From IMG/VR virus record IMGVR_UViG_3300042311_000319, positions 1 to 46,017 of that record: 46,017 bases of DNA. The stretch is one strand, 5' to 3'. The notes under the pieces were generated by a model, which was given only the letters and a program-made list of their open reading frames with translations, had not been told where the DNA came from and did no database searches. Of the stretch, positions 7,221 to 14,884 are shown one piece after another. How positions within the stretch are numbered: the first letter of the stretch is position 1; each line of letters opens with the position of its first letter. The DNA is from a virus. Both the position numbers and the translations under genes were made by a program.

Positions 7221-7385
7221 ATCTTTACCAAAGAGCAATTGGATACAGTAACCCCTACTGTATCCAGCTGCAAACTTTGCCCTTACTTGCAGATTACCCA
7301 AGACAATAAACCTCTATGTGGCGCACCTAAAGACAATATTGAATATTGCTTGCTACTTATCCAAATTTTTGAATCATTTCCATAG
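7221..7385 (+). CDS. Small four-cysteine protein, possible ATC start
   Basis: An open frame in phase with the preceding VWA gene runs from its TAG to TAG 7383-7385. It encodes four cysteines in a zinc-ribbon-like order: CKLC, about 12 residues on a single C, then about 9 residues on another C. AGGAG at 7210-7214 is a good ribosome binding site, and six bases after it stands ATC (7221), so a non-standard start giving 54 residues fits best. A TTG at 7239 would give 48 residues but has no good binding site. Readthrough of the VWA stop would append the same residues. The end overlaps the leader of the next gene as neighbouring genes do. Confidence 0.5.
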   Translation: MFTKEQLDTVTPTVSSCKLCPYLQITQDNKPLCGAPKDNIEYCLLLIQIFESFP

Positions 7386-7397
7386 GAACACTGAAAC

Positions 7398-8693
7398 ATG
7401 TTATTCACTCCACAACAAGAAGCTATTTTAGAAAAAATCTCTGTCTTTTTAGGCTCAGAAAATTCTAATCCACTTGATAACGTTTTAGTTATCACTGGTA
7501 CTGCTGATACAGATAAATTAGCGTTAGTTTTCGAAGCTTGTCAGCAAGCTAAATCTTATCGTGAACTGATGGCTACCATCGAAAAATCAGAGTTTGATTT
7601 TACAATTAACTACTCTGGCGTTACCCATATGCATACTGTTGCTTTAAACAATGTATGCAAAGAACAAATCACTTTTGTTCCTACTGCTCTTCATTTTATT
7701 GGTACTCGTAACATCGAAACCAATGCTGTTACTTGGGAACGCGAGCCTACTGCCCCAAGACCAAAAGGCGATCTGTTTGTTGTTTACGGATCAGAAAACA
7801 TGTGTGAAACACTGTTTAAGCATTCTTTGGCAAATACTGTCGAAGATTCACTGAAAAAGAAAATGATTTTGATCCATGACTCTCGTAATGCAGAGCATGA
7901 GTACCAGAACGGCAAGCATCACGTACAAATGCTGATTGACTCTGGTGCTTTTAAAAACGTTATCGACGTTTCTGCTCAAACCACCGGCGTCAATCGTATC
8001 CCTGCTGCTCTTCGGCCATTGTTTGATAGAGTTGTTAGCGCTATTGCTACAAACACCCCTTTACAGATTTCTGATCTGGTAGAGAAAAAACTTCCTTCGG
8101 AATTGGTTTCTCTGATCCAACCTAAATCAGCTAAGTCTGTTATTGTAGCTTCTAGCTCAAACCAAGCCAAAGAACTGAATAACCAGATTCAAGCTACTTT
8201 AACCGGCAGTATCTATCCTGTTGAAGGCGATTTCATTCGCACTCACAGCATGATTCACTTAAGTCCGTTGATAGCATCTATCGGCGTTAAGCGATTAGCG
8301 CAAGTAGTAACCTCAAAGAACTATGTTCCAGTTATCGCAGAACGAGATGAAAAGTACGCTGTTCGTGTACATAAGTACTCTCTCAAAAATTTTGATCATC
8401 TGCATATGGATGAAGAAGAAATTCAAGCCATTGTGCCTGATGACACTGCTTGGTTCTTTGACAAGATCAAAACACATTGGTTAGCTGGCGAACATAAAGA
8501 TTACCACGAAGCTCGTATTTACTTCAGTAATCTGGAATTAGCTTACGCTGAAACCATCGACTATCGGGCGTATACACCTAATGAGAACGTTGCTTACGTT
8601 GTCAACAATCCAGTACTTACAGTTAAACAACTGAAAGAAGTGTATACGCTGCTGACTCATACAACCGCAGACTTTAAGTTTATTACTCTATGA
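7398..8693 (+). CDS. Dda/RecD-like SF1 helicase homolog with degenerate ATPase motifs
   Basis: The 431-residue protein is laid out like a Dda/RecD-type superfamily 1 helicase: an N-terminal FTPQQEAILEKI (Q-motif-like), a P-loop strand NVLVITGTADTDKL, TALHFIG in the place of motif Ic, and a C-terminal SVIVASSSNQAKELNNQI resembling motif IV. However the P-loop reads GTADTDKL (residues 34-41) instead of GxAGTGKT, with both inner glycines replaced by aspartate. The Walker B place reads FVVYGSENM instead of DE-containing, and motif III reads IHDSRN instead of GDxxQ. It is therefore probably inactive as a helicase but conserved as a protein. It sits where N4 has its helicase gene (gp37), ahead of the polymerase. 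AGGAAC precedes the ATG. Confidence 0.6.
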   Translation: MLFTPQQEAILEKISVFLGSENSNPLDNVLVITGTADTDKLALVFEACQQAKSYRELMATIEKSEFDFTINYSGVTHMHTVALNNVCKEQITFVPTALHFIGTRNIETNAVTWEREPTAPRPKGDLFVVYGSENMCETLFKHSLANTVEDSLKKKMILIHDSRNAEHEYQNGKHHVQMLIDSGAFKNVIDVSAQTTGVNRIPAALRPLFDRVVSAIATNTPLQISDLVEKKLPSELVSLIQPKSAKSVIVASSSNQAKELNNQIQATLTGSIYPVEGDFIRTHSMIHLSPLIASIGVKRLAQVVTSKNYVPVIAERDEKYAVRVHKYSLKNFDHLHMDEEEIQAIVPDDTAWFFDKIKTHWLAGEHKDYHEARIYFSNLELAYAETIDYRAYTPNENVAYVVNNPVLTVKQLKEVYTLLTHTTADFKFITL

Positions 8694-9223
8694 GTGCAAA
8701 AATACACTTAAGCGATAAACAAGCTCTTTTACAGCATGGAGTCTTTACTGGACTCCATCGAACTATAAAAGACTTGTCTGAGCAGATAGAACCTGTGTTT
8801 AAGATACAAGAAGCACATGTTCTAGCTATTCCCAATCAACCAACCCGCTTTACTTTTAAAAGTAGAGAATATCGTCGTTTTAATGATACAAGAGAGGGCT
8901 TTATTCATAAGGCTCCTCTCACATTTCATGCCCATCAATTAATGTTACCGTTAGTTGAGCCAATGGCAGAATATGAAATGAAAGCTTCCAAACTTAAAAA
9001 TATGTTTGTAAGTGCTCTTATATATTCACCAGACATTCCATCTTTTCTTTCTATTTTCCCCAAAGATTTATTTGCGGATATTAAATTTAAAGATGGTTAT
9101 GTTAAATCGCCTACGGCAATCCTGTCTGAGCAAGATATCCAAAATTTTATTGAAAAACATCAAGAAGCCTATGCATACTTGCAGGTAGAAATGTTTTTTA
9201 ATCAAATATCTCAGACAGGGTAG
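8690..9223 (+). CDS. Hypothetical protein between helicase-like gene and DNA polymerase
   Basis: This 177-residue soluble protein overlaps the helicase-like gene by four bases (ATGA) and ends two bases before the polymerase start, so it is a tightly coupled member of the replication unit. The N-terminal half is helical and the centre has basic patches (FKSREYRRFNDTREGF). No enzyme motif or family is recognised. Its position suggests an accessory replication protein, but that is inference from neighbours only. Confidence 0.65.
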   Translation: MSAKIHLSDKQALLQHGVFTGLHRTIKDLSEQIEPVFKIQEAHVLAIPNQPTRFTFKSREYRRFNDTREGFIHKAPLTFHAHQLMLPLVEPMAEYEMKASKLKNMFVSALIYSPDIPSFLSIFPKDLFADIKFKDGYVKSPTAILSEQDIQNFIEKHQEAYAYLQVEMFFNQISQTG

Positions 9224-9225
9224 GT

Positions 9226-11850
9226 ATGTACCACATAAATTTCCATCCTCAAAATGCCACTGATAATCTTAAAGTGGCATTTTTTACCAAATTATCTGCT
9301 TTAAATAAAGACTCCATTCATAAGGCTTATATACAGCCTATCAATGATATTCTCCCTGATGAGCACTGTATTGCTATTCAGTTACTTGAATCTGCAACTA
9401 AAACTACAGTATCTCAGATTAAAGAATATACCAAAACATTATTCCCAAATCTTAATAAATTAAATATAACTACTCTTGTAGTTACTGATTCTTCTTATTT
9501 CAAAGTCTGGACTAACAGTAAACAAGCTGATAAACATATTGGTTATGTTCTTGCTTGTACTATTCCTGACTACGAACATTTCTCTATTGTTTATGTTCCA
9601 TCGTATCAAACTGTATTTTACGATCCAAAACAACAATCTAAAATTGATTTAGCTCTCAATGCTATTACCTGTCATTTAACAGGTTCAATTAATCAGTTTG
9701 GTAAAAACTTTATCCATTCTGCGTATTATCCTACCAGTTATTCTGATATTTTAGCTTTACTTAAAAAGTTAATTAAATATCCTGAACTCGCTGTAGATAT
9801 CGAAGCATACTCTTTAGATTTCTGGCAAGCAGGTATTGCTACAATATCTTTTGCTTGGAATCAGCATGAAGCATGTAGCTTTTCTGTAGATTTATCTAAT
9901 CTTCCTAATGCAACAAATAGTCTGTATAAACACGAACTAACTCCTAATTATCAATTAAGAGAAGCTTTAAGACAATTCTTTACTAAATACCGTGGTACTA
10001 CCATTTGGCACAATGCTTCTTATGATATTAAAGTATTAGTATTTAATTTGTTTATGAAAAACAAATTTAATGCTTATGCTGAAATGGTAGAAGGTATTCG
10101 TACCATGACTAGGCAAATCCATGACACAAAGATCATTGCGTATCTTGCTACTAACTCTACAGCACGAAATGTACTTTCTCTTAAAGCATTAGCTCATGAG
10201 CATTCTGGTAACTATGCTTTAGAAGAAATAAACAATATTGCTGCTATTCCTGAAGCAGAATTACTGGAATATAACTTAATAGATAGTTTGTCTACATTTT
10301 ATGTATTCAATAAGTACTATCCTATTGCAAAACAAGATAAACAATTACGTATTTATTACGGCGTACTGTTACCATCACTGAAAACCATTATTCAAATGGA
10401 ATTAGTGGGTATGCCTTTAAATTCTACAAGAGTAAGAGAATTAAACGATGAACTTACAAAACACAGAGATTCTACTGTCAACAATCTGTTTTTGTTACCT
10501 TCTGTACTTGCTTTCCAGCAAACGCTCAGACAAGAAGAGTTTGAAGCGACAAACGCAAAATGGAAAAAGAAATCAGAACCTCTTTCGTATTTCGATTATG
10601 TTAGTTTTAATCCCGGTTCTAATCAGCAGCTTCAGCGGCTTATTTATGAGTACCTTGGCTATGCTGTCATTGACACCACAGACACAGGAGCGCCAGCAAC
10701 TGGAAAGGATACCATCAAGAAACTTTTGAACCATTCTAAATCAGCCGATGATACTCAGCTGTTTAAGCTACTTATCGATCTATCTGATGTAGATATCATC
10801 ATCAACAACTTCTTACATGCATTCATTACACGATCTGTCATGCATGAGGATGGTTGGTGGTGGATTCATGGTAACTTCAATTTAGGCGGTACTGTATCCG
10901 GTCGTTTAAGTAGCTCTAATCCAAATATGCAGAACATTCCCTCTTCAGGTAGTAAGTACGCATCTGTAATAAAAGAATGCTTCCAAGCTCCTCCTGGGTG
11001 GGTTTTATCAGGTTCTGATTTTGCTTCATTAGAAGATAGAGTATCTGCTCTACAGACTAAAGATCCAAATAAACTAAAAGTTTACACTGATGGTTTTGAT
11101 GGTCACTGTTTACGGGCATATACATATTTCTCTGAACAAATGCCAGATATTGATCTAGATTCAGTAGATTCTATTAACTCAATCCAAGATCATCCTGTTT
11201 ACAGTAAATTACGTCAGGACAGTAAAGCTCCTACGTTTGCTCTTACTTATCAGGGTACTTGGATCACTTTAGTTAATAACTGTGGCTTTACCAAAGAAGT
11301 AGCTCAAAAGATTGAAGCTAAATACCATGAGCTGTATGCAATATCTGATCAATGGGTTCAAGACCAGCTTCAGAAAGCCTCTCAAGTAGGCTACATCGAA
11401 TGTGCTTTTGGTCTGAGGATTCGTACACCTTTATTACAACAATGCATCTGGGGCAGTTCTAGGACTCCATACGAAGCATTGAAAGAAGGTAGAACAGCAG
11501 GTAATGCTTTAGGTCAAAGTTATGGTCTGCTTAACAACAGAGCAGCTGTATCTTACCAAACTGAATATTGGAATACAGAGCATAAGTACTCAATACTGCC
11601 TACTTGTCATATTCACGATGCTCAATACTTTTTATTGAAACAAGATCTTGATGTGATTCTCTATCACAACAATCGTATGAGATTTCATATGTCTTGGGTT
11701 CCTGAAGAGTTATACCATCCAGAAGTAGGTTTAGGAGGTGATGTAGAGTTATTTTATCCATCTTGGAAAGATAAACTTAAATTACCTAAAGAAATTTCTA
11801 AGTTTGATTTACTTTTACTATTAAAGAAACACGGAGAAAAATTTAGATGA
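9226..11850 (+). CDS. Family A DNA polymerase with 3'-5' exonuclease
   Basis: The 874-residue replicative polymerase has an intact proofreading domain: exo I D191-I-E193, exo II N263-A-S-Y-D267 and exo III Y349-x3-D353. The polymerase domain shows GTVSGRLSSSNPNMQNIP, motif A D598-F-A-S-L-E, motif B R663-x3-K667-x7-Y675 and motif C H797-D798. Motif C reads HDA rather than the common HDE. An N-terminal extension of about 180 residues precedes the exonuclease and has no recognised domain. It corresponds by place to the N4 DNA polymerase (gp39). It ends in an ATGA overlap with thyX. Confidence 0.95.
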   Translation: MYHINFHPQNATDNLKVAFFTKLSALNKDSIHKAYIQPINDILPDEHCIAIQLLESATKTTVSQIKEYTKTLFPNLNKLNITTLVVTDSSYFKVWTNSKQADKHIGYVLACTIPDYEHFSIVYVPSYQTVFYDPKQQSKIDLALNAITCHLTGSINQFGKNFIHSAYYPTSYSDILALLKKLIKYPELAVDIEAYSLDFWQAGIATISFAWNQHEACSFSVDLSNLPNATNSLYKHELTPNYQLREALRQFFTKYRGTTIWHNASYDIKVLVFNLFMKNKFNAYAEMVEGIRTMTRQIHDTKIIAYLATNSTARNVLSLKALAHEHSGNYALEEINNIAAIPEAELLEYNLIDSLSTFYVFNKYYPIAKQDKQLRIYYGVLLPSLKTIIQMELVGMPLNSTRVRELNDELTKHRDSTVNNLFLLPSVLAFQQTLRQEEFEATNAKWKKKSEPLSYFDYVSFNPGSNQQLQRLIYEYLGYAVIDTTDTGAPATGKDTIKKLLNHSKSADDTQLFKLLIDLSDVDIIINNFLHAFITRSVMHEDGWWWIHGNFNLGGTVSGRLSSSNPNMQNIPSSGSKYASVIKECFQAPPGWVLSGSDFASLEDRVSALQTKDPNKLKVYTDGFDGHCLRAYTYFSEQMPDIDLDSVDSINSIQDHPVYSKLRQDSKAPTFALTYQGTWITLVNNCGFTKEVAQKIEAKYHELYAISDQWVQDQLQKASQVGYIECAFGLRIRTPLLQQCIWGSSRTPYEALKEGRTAGNALGQSYGLLNNRAAVSYQTEYWNTEHKYSILPTCHIHDAQYFLLKQDLDVILYHNNRMRFHMSWVPEELYHPEVGLGGDVELFYPSWKDKLKLPKEISKFDLLLLLKKHGEKFR

Positions 11851-12773
11851 AAGTCGAATTTATTCAGGGTTCTATTTCCCCTGCTGGTACTATTCTGGAT
11901 ACTCTTGTATGTGAGTATCCTCGTACTGCCCATGCTGAACTGTTAACTCACAGAGTATTTACTAAAAACAGTTCTTCTACTCGTGCAGTACCTATTAGCG
12001 CTGTTATAGAACAAATTAGCAATTATCCTGCTGATTATTTATGGACTACCCATAGACCCGGTATGTCAGGTAATCCTATTGACGATCAAACTGTTATTGA
12101 TCAAGCCAATGATATCAAAAATGAAATGTTTGAATTTGTATCAAACAAAGTAAGGCAATTAGCTGATCCAAAGGGATTAAACATTCACAAACAACATGCG
12201 GGACGATTCTTGGAACCATTCCAAAATATCCGTATCGTTCTTTCTGCTACTGAATGGGAAAACTTTGATTGGCTCAGAATTGATGCTGATGCTTTTCCTG
12301 AAATCCATAAGCTTGCTTCTATGATCCAACAAGCTCGGAACAGTGCTGTTCGTCTTCAATTAGCTCCCGGTGAAGCTCATGTACCATTTGTAGACAGAGT
12401 TCGTATCAACGGTGAGTTATGTTACTTCCACCCTGAAACCAAAGAACAATTAACCAAAGAAGAAGCTATTGAATTAAGTATGTCTGTTTCTGCACAGACT
12501 TCTTACAGAAAAGAAGATACTTCTACTCAGAAAACCAAAACAGTTATTGATAAACTGTTTAATGGTAGAAAAGTACATGCTTCTCCGTCTGAACATCCAG
12601 CAATAGCTGTTGATAGTTTTATCAATCCAGATTGGTCATTAAAGGATGTGATCGCCTTCCTCCCGGAAGGTATTACGCATATCGATATAGATTACAATCT
12701 TTGGTCAGGTAACTACAGAGATTGGATTCAATATCGTCAATTATTACCTAATCACGATAAAGCAAAATTCTAA
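11847..12773 (+). CDS. thyX: Flavin-dependent thymidylate synthase (ThyX)
   Basis: ThyX makes dTMP from dUMP using FAD, NADPH and methylene-tetrahydrofolate, supplying thymine nucleotides for phage replication. The 308-residue protein shows the ThyX signature in its phage form, THRVFTKNSSSTRA (residues 34-47; canonical RHRxxSxNExSxR), then QHAGRFLEPF and an FDWLR segment that fits the family's C-terminal substrate-binding part. The first Arg of the classical signature is Thr here, as I recall in related phage proteins. It overlaps the polymerase stop by four bases and is followed after nine bases by the next gene, consistent with one operon. Confidence 0.85.
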   Translation: MKVEFIQGSISPAGTILDTLVCEYPRTAHAELLTHRVFTKNSSSTRAVPISAVIEQISNYPADYLWTTHRPGMSGNPIDDQTVIDQANDIKNEMFEFVSNKVRQLADPKGLNIHKQHAGRFLEPFQNIRIVLSATEWENFDWLRIDADAFPEIHKLASMIQQARNSAVRLQLAPGEAHVPFVDRVRINGELCYFHPETKEQLTKEEAIELSMSVSAQTSYRKEDTSTQKTKTVIDKLFNGRKVHASPSEHPAIAVDSFINPDWSLKDVIAFLPEGITHIDIDYNLWSGNYRDWIQYRQLLPNHDKAKF

Positions 12774-12782
12774 GGAAACATC

Positions 12783-13205
12783 ATGGCCTTAAATCAACGT
12801 CAAATTAAACATCTTCAAACTCGTATTGAAGAAATTTATACAGATAAAGTTACTGCTTACTTTACTGTCAAAGAAAAAGAAGCAAAAGAACTTTACCAAA
12901 ATTCTATTTTAACCAATGTAGAAATTATTTCTGCTATAAAACAATACCCTGATTTAGTATTAAATGCCGATAAAGGTAAACCTGTTGTTGATCTTGAAGC
13001 AGTCAGAAATGTATTGTTCAAACCATACGTTAAATCACCAGATAGTTTTGTTGTCGGAAACGCTTGGTTTAAGTTAACTGAACACCCAGAAAATAAACTC
13101 AAAGAGTTTAAACAACGTAAAAATAAAATTTTAGATGAAATGTATTTGGGTGATTCCGAAGAAGCTTTATCTATTCTTCGTGATTTTGAAAATACTGAAT
13201 TTTAA
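12783..13205 (+). CDS. Hypothetical helical protein, 140 aa
   Basis: A charged, mostly helical protein with heptad-like stretches at the N-terminus (NQRQIKHLQTRIEEIYTDK) and centre; no cysteine, membrane segment or known motif. It starts after AAGGAAA, nine bases behind thyX, and is the last gene before the GC-rich hairpin at 13215. It probably belongs to the replication operon by position; no function can be assigned. Confidence 0.65.
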   Translation: MALNQRQIKHLQTRIEEIYTDKVTAYFTVKEKEAKELYQNSILTNVEIISAIKQYPDLVLNADKGKPVVDLEAVRNVLFKPYVKSPDSFVVGNAWFKLTEHPENKLKEFKQRKNKILDEMYLGDSEEALSILRDFENTEF

Positions 13206-13214
13206 TTTTTTATC

Positions 13215-13268
13215 AGTGAACCTACGCATCTCCTGCGCTCGTTACCTCGCTTGGGATGCTGGTTCACT
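13215..13268 (+). promoter_or_regulatory. Long GC-rich imperfect hairpin between genes
   Basis: AGTGAACC (13215-13222) pairs perfectly with GGTTCACT (13261-13268); inside, GCATC (13226-13230) pairs with GATGC (13255-13259), and GCG/CGC (13235-13237 with 13248-13250) can close the top. There is no T run after it, so it is not a typical terminator. It may be an mRNA processing or stabilising element, or a cruciform DNA site. The base composition is clearly richer in GC than the flanks. Confidence 0.6.
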
Positions 13269-13280
13269 TCAAAGGTATCT

Positions 13281-13493
13281 ATGCTTCATTACGGTATGTT
13301 AGTACTCACTCCTGATGGAATGGGAACTGTTAAAGGCTTTGAAAGATTTACTCCAACAGGTCATTCAGCACCTCTTGCAACTGAAGATGTTTCCGGATCG
13401 TCTTCCAGAGTTGCAATCGAATTAGAAAATAACCCATACGCATTTTCACCTGTTTATTACTACAGAGGGCAAATAGACGCTTCCAGCGTATAA
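13281..13493 (+). CDS. Small protein with KOW/SH3-like start, 70 aa
   Basis: ATG 13281 is preferred over TTG 13251 because AAAGG lies five bases upstream and the longer form would run into the hairpin. The beginning GMLVLTPDGMGTVKGFE has the glycine and hydrophobic spacing of a KOW or SH3-like small beta-barrel (a turn followed by G-x-G-x-V). The rest is Ser/Glu-rich with a strand-like end (PVYYYRGQIDASS). It may bind nucleic acid or protein. It stands between two hairpins (13215-13268 and 13497-13514). Confidence 0.65.
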   Translation: MLHYGMLVLTPDGMGTVKGFERFTPTGHSAPLATEDVSGSSSRVAIELENNPYAFSPVYYYRGQIDASSV

Positions 13494-13496
13494 AAT

Positions 13497-13514
13497 TGAT
13501 AGAATAATCTATCA
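13497..13514 (+). promoter_or_regulatory. Perfect hairpin before the nuclease gene
   Basis: TGATAGA-ATAA-TCTATCA is a perfect 7-bp inverted repeat with a four-base loop, placed between the stop at 13493 and the AAGGA binding site of the nuclease gene. No T run follows. It could be an operator or an mRNA structure; the sequence does not decide. Confidence 0.45.
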
Positions 13515-13531
13515 TTTATAAAGGAAGCACT

Positions 13532-14515
13532 ATGTTAACTAACAATTCAAATGTTCCTATCCCAATAGCCGTATGGCTTGCATCAAATGACTATACTGGT
13601 GTCACTGGTAATAAAATTATCAGTGTCACTACTTTGCTTAAACCATTGAGACAATTTATTTTATCTCAGAGGGTTCCTGTCGGTTCTGCTCCCGCAGATG
13701 TCATGGACGGTTATAAAGCAAAAATCGGTCAATCAGTTCACGATTCATTAGAATCTGCTTGGACTAACGAAATCAAACGAAACAATGCACTCACTCTTTT
13801 AGGTATTCCTAAAAAAGTACAAGACTTAGTAAAAGTTAATCCTGAACCATCTGAAATAGATGAAGACACCATTGCTGTTTATACAGAGCAACGTAAAAAC
13901 AAAGTAATCAATGGTTGGACTATTTCAGGTGAATATGACTTTGTTTATCAAGGTCAAGTTCAAGATTACAAGTCTACTTCCACTTATACATATACTGCTG
14001 GCACTAAAACAGAAGATTACACATTACAAGGTTCCATGTATCGCTGGCTTGATCCAGAAATCATTACTGATACCTCAATGGTAATTAATTTTTTGTTTAC
14101 TGACTGGAAAGCTTTCGAAGTAGCAAGAAATCCTAAATACCCTAAGAAACCTATTTTAGCTATGACATTACCATTATTGTCATTAGCTCAGACAGAAAAC
14201 TTTATTTCTACTAAGTTATCCCAAATTGAAGAATATTGGGATGCTGAAGAAAAAGATATTCCTCTTTGTACTGATGAACAATTATGGAGATCTGAACCTC
14301 AATACAAATACTATAAGAACAAAGATAAGACTACTCGTAGTACTGCTAACTTCGATACATACGAAGAAGCAGTGATTAGATTAAGACAAGATAACAATGT
14401 AGGTATTATTGTTGAAAAACCCGGTAAAGTAAGAGCTTGTTTATATTGTCCTGCTTTTACTGTTTGTTCCCAGAAAGATCAACTTATTTTGGATGGTTCT
14501 TTAGAATTGGAGTAA
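13532..14515 (+). CDS. RecB/Cas4-like PD-(D/E)XK nuclease
   Basis: The 327-residue protein shows the RecB/Cas4 nuclease pattern: G66-x3-H70-x3-E74, then GEYD136, then D145-Y-K147 (the catalytic D-x-K), then Q166-x3-Y170 (motif with QxxxY). Near the C-terminus a C-x2-C-x5-C cluster (CLYCPAFTVC) resembles the iron-sulfur cysteines of Cas4/AddB nucleases; the fourth cysteine would have to come from elsewhere. It is expected to degrade or process DNA during replication or recombination. N4 has a RecB-type exonuclease in its replication cluster that is needed for replication. AAAGGA precedes the ATG. Confidence 0.88.
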   Translation: MLTNNSNVPIPIAVWLASNDYTGVTGNKIISVTTLLKPLRQFILSQRVPVGSAPADVMDGYKAKIGQSVHDSLESAWTNEIKRNNALTLLGIPKKVQDLVKVNPEPSEIDEDTIAVYTEQRKNKVINGWTISGEYDFVYQGQVQDYKSTSTYTYTAGTKTEDYTLQGSMYRWLDPEIITDTSMVINFLFTDWKAFEVARNPKYPKKPILAMTLPLLSLAQTENFISTKLSQIEEYWDAEEKDIPLCTDEQLWRSEPQYKYYKNKDKTTRSTANFDTYEEAVIRLRQDNNVGIIVEKPGKVRACLYCPAFTVCSQKDQLILDGSLELE

Positions 14516-14517
14516 AC

Positions 14518-14883
14518 ATGCTACAAAAAATTAAAGATTTTTTAACAAAAATATTTAACTGGATATTTTCAATTGAAATTGTTGAAGACATGCCAGATTT
14601 CACATATCGTAATAAACCTTCGGTTATTTCATCGAATAATTCTGAAGGATTTGAACCAAAAGTAGTATCTGAGAGTCCTGTTCGTAGACGGGACAGAAGG
14701 GAATTTACTGAGGAACAAATAAAAAGAATAATTCAAGTCAGAAAAGCAAATGACTCATATATACGGCATAGAGTTTTATCCGTAGACGATCTTGCTTTTA
14801 AATTGAACATTGAATTTCAATTAAACAAATCTCTCCGTTCTTACCAAAAAGTTTGGAAAGATTGGAGAAACGTGGAAGAGTAA
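14518..14883 (+). CDS. Hypothetical basic protein with amphipathic N-terminus, 121 aa
   Basis: ATG 14518 is chosen because GGAG (14509-14512) lies just upstream; longer forms would run into the nuclease gene. The first 25 residues (KIKDFLTKIFNWIFSIEI within) are an amphipathic or weakly hydrophobic helix that may touch membranes. A disordered stretch follows, then a basic region (RRRDRREFTEEQIKRII) with a helix-turn-helix-like second half. No family recognised. It stops one base before the primase-helicase start. Confidence 0.6.
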   Translation: MLQKIKDFLTKIFNWIFSIEIVEDMPDFTYRNKPSVISSNNSEGFEPKVVSESPVRRRDRREFTEEQIKRIIQVRKANDSYIRHRVLSVDDLAFKLNIEFQLNKSLRSYQKVWKDWRNVEE

Positions 14884-14884
14884 T

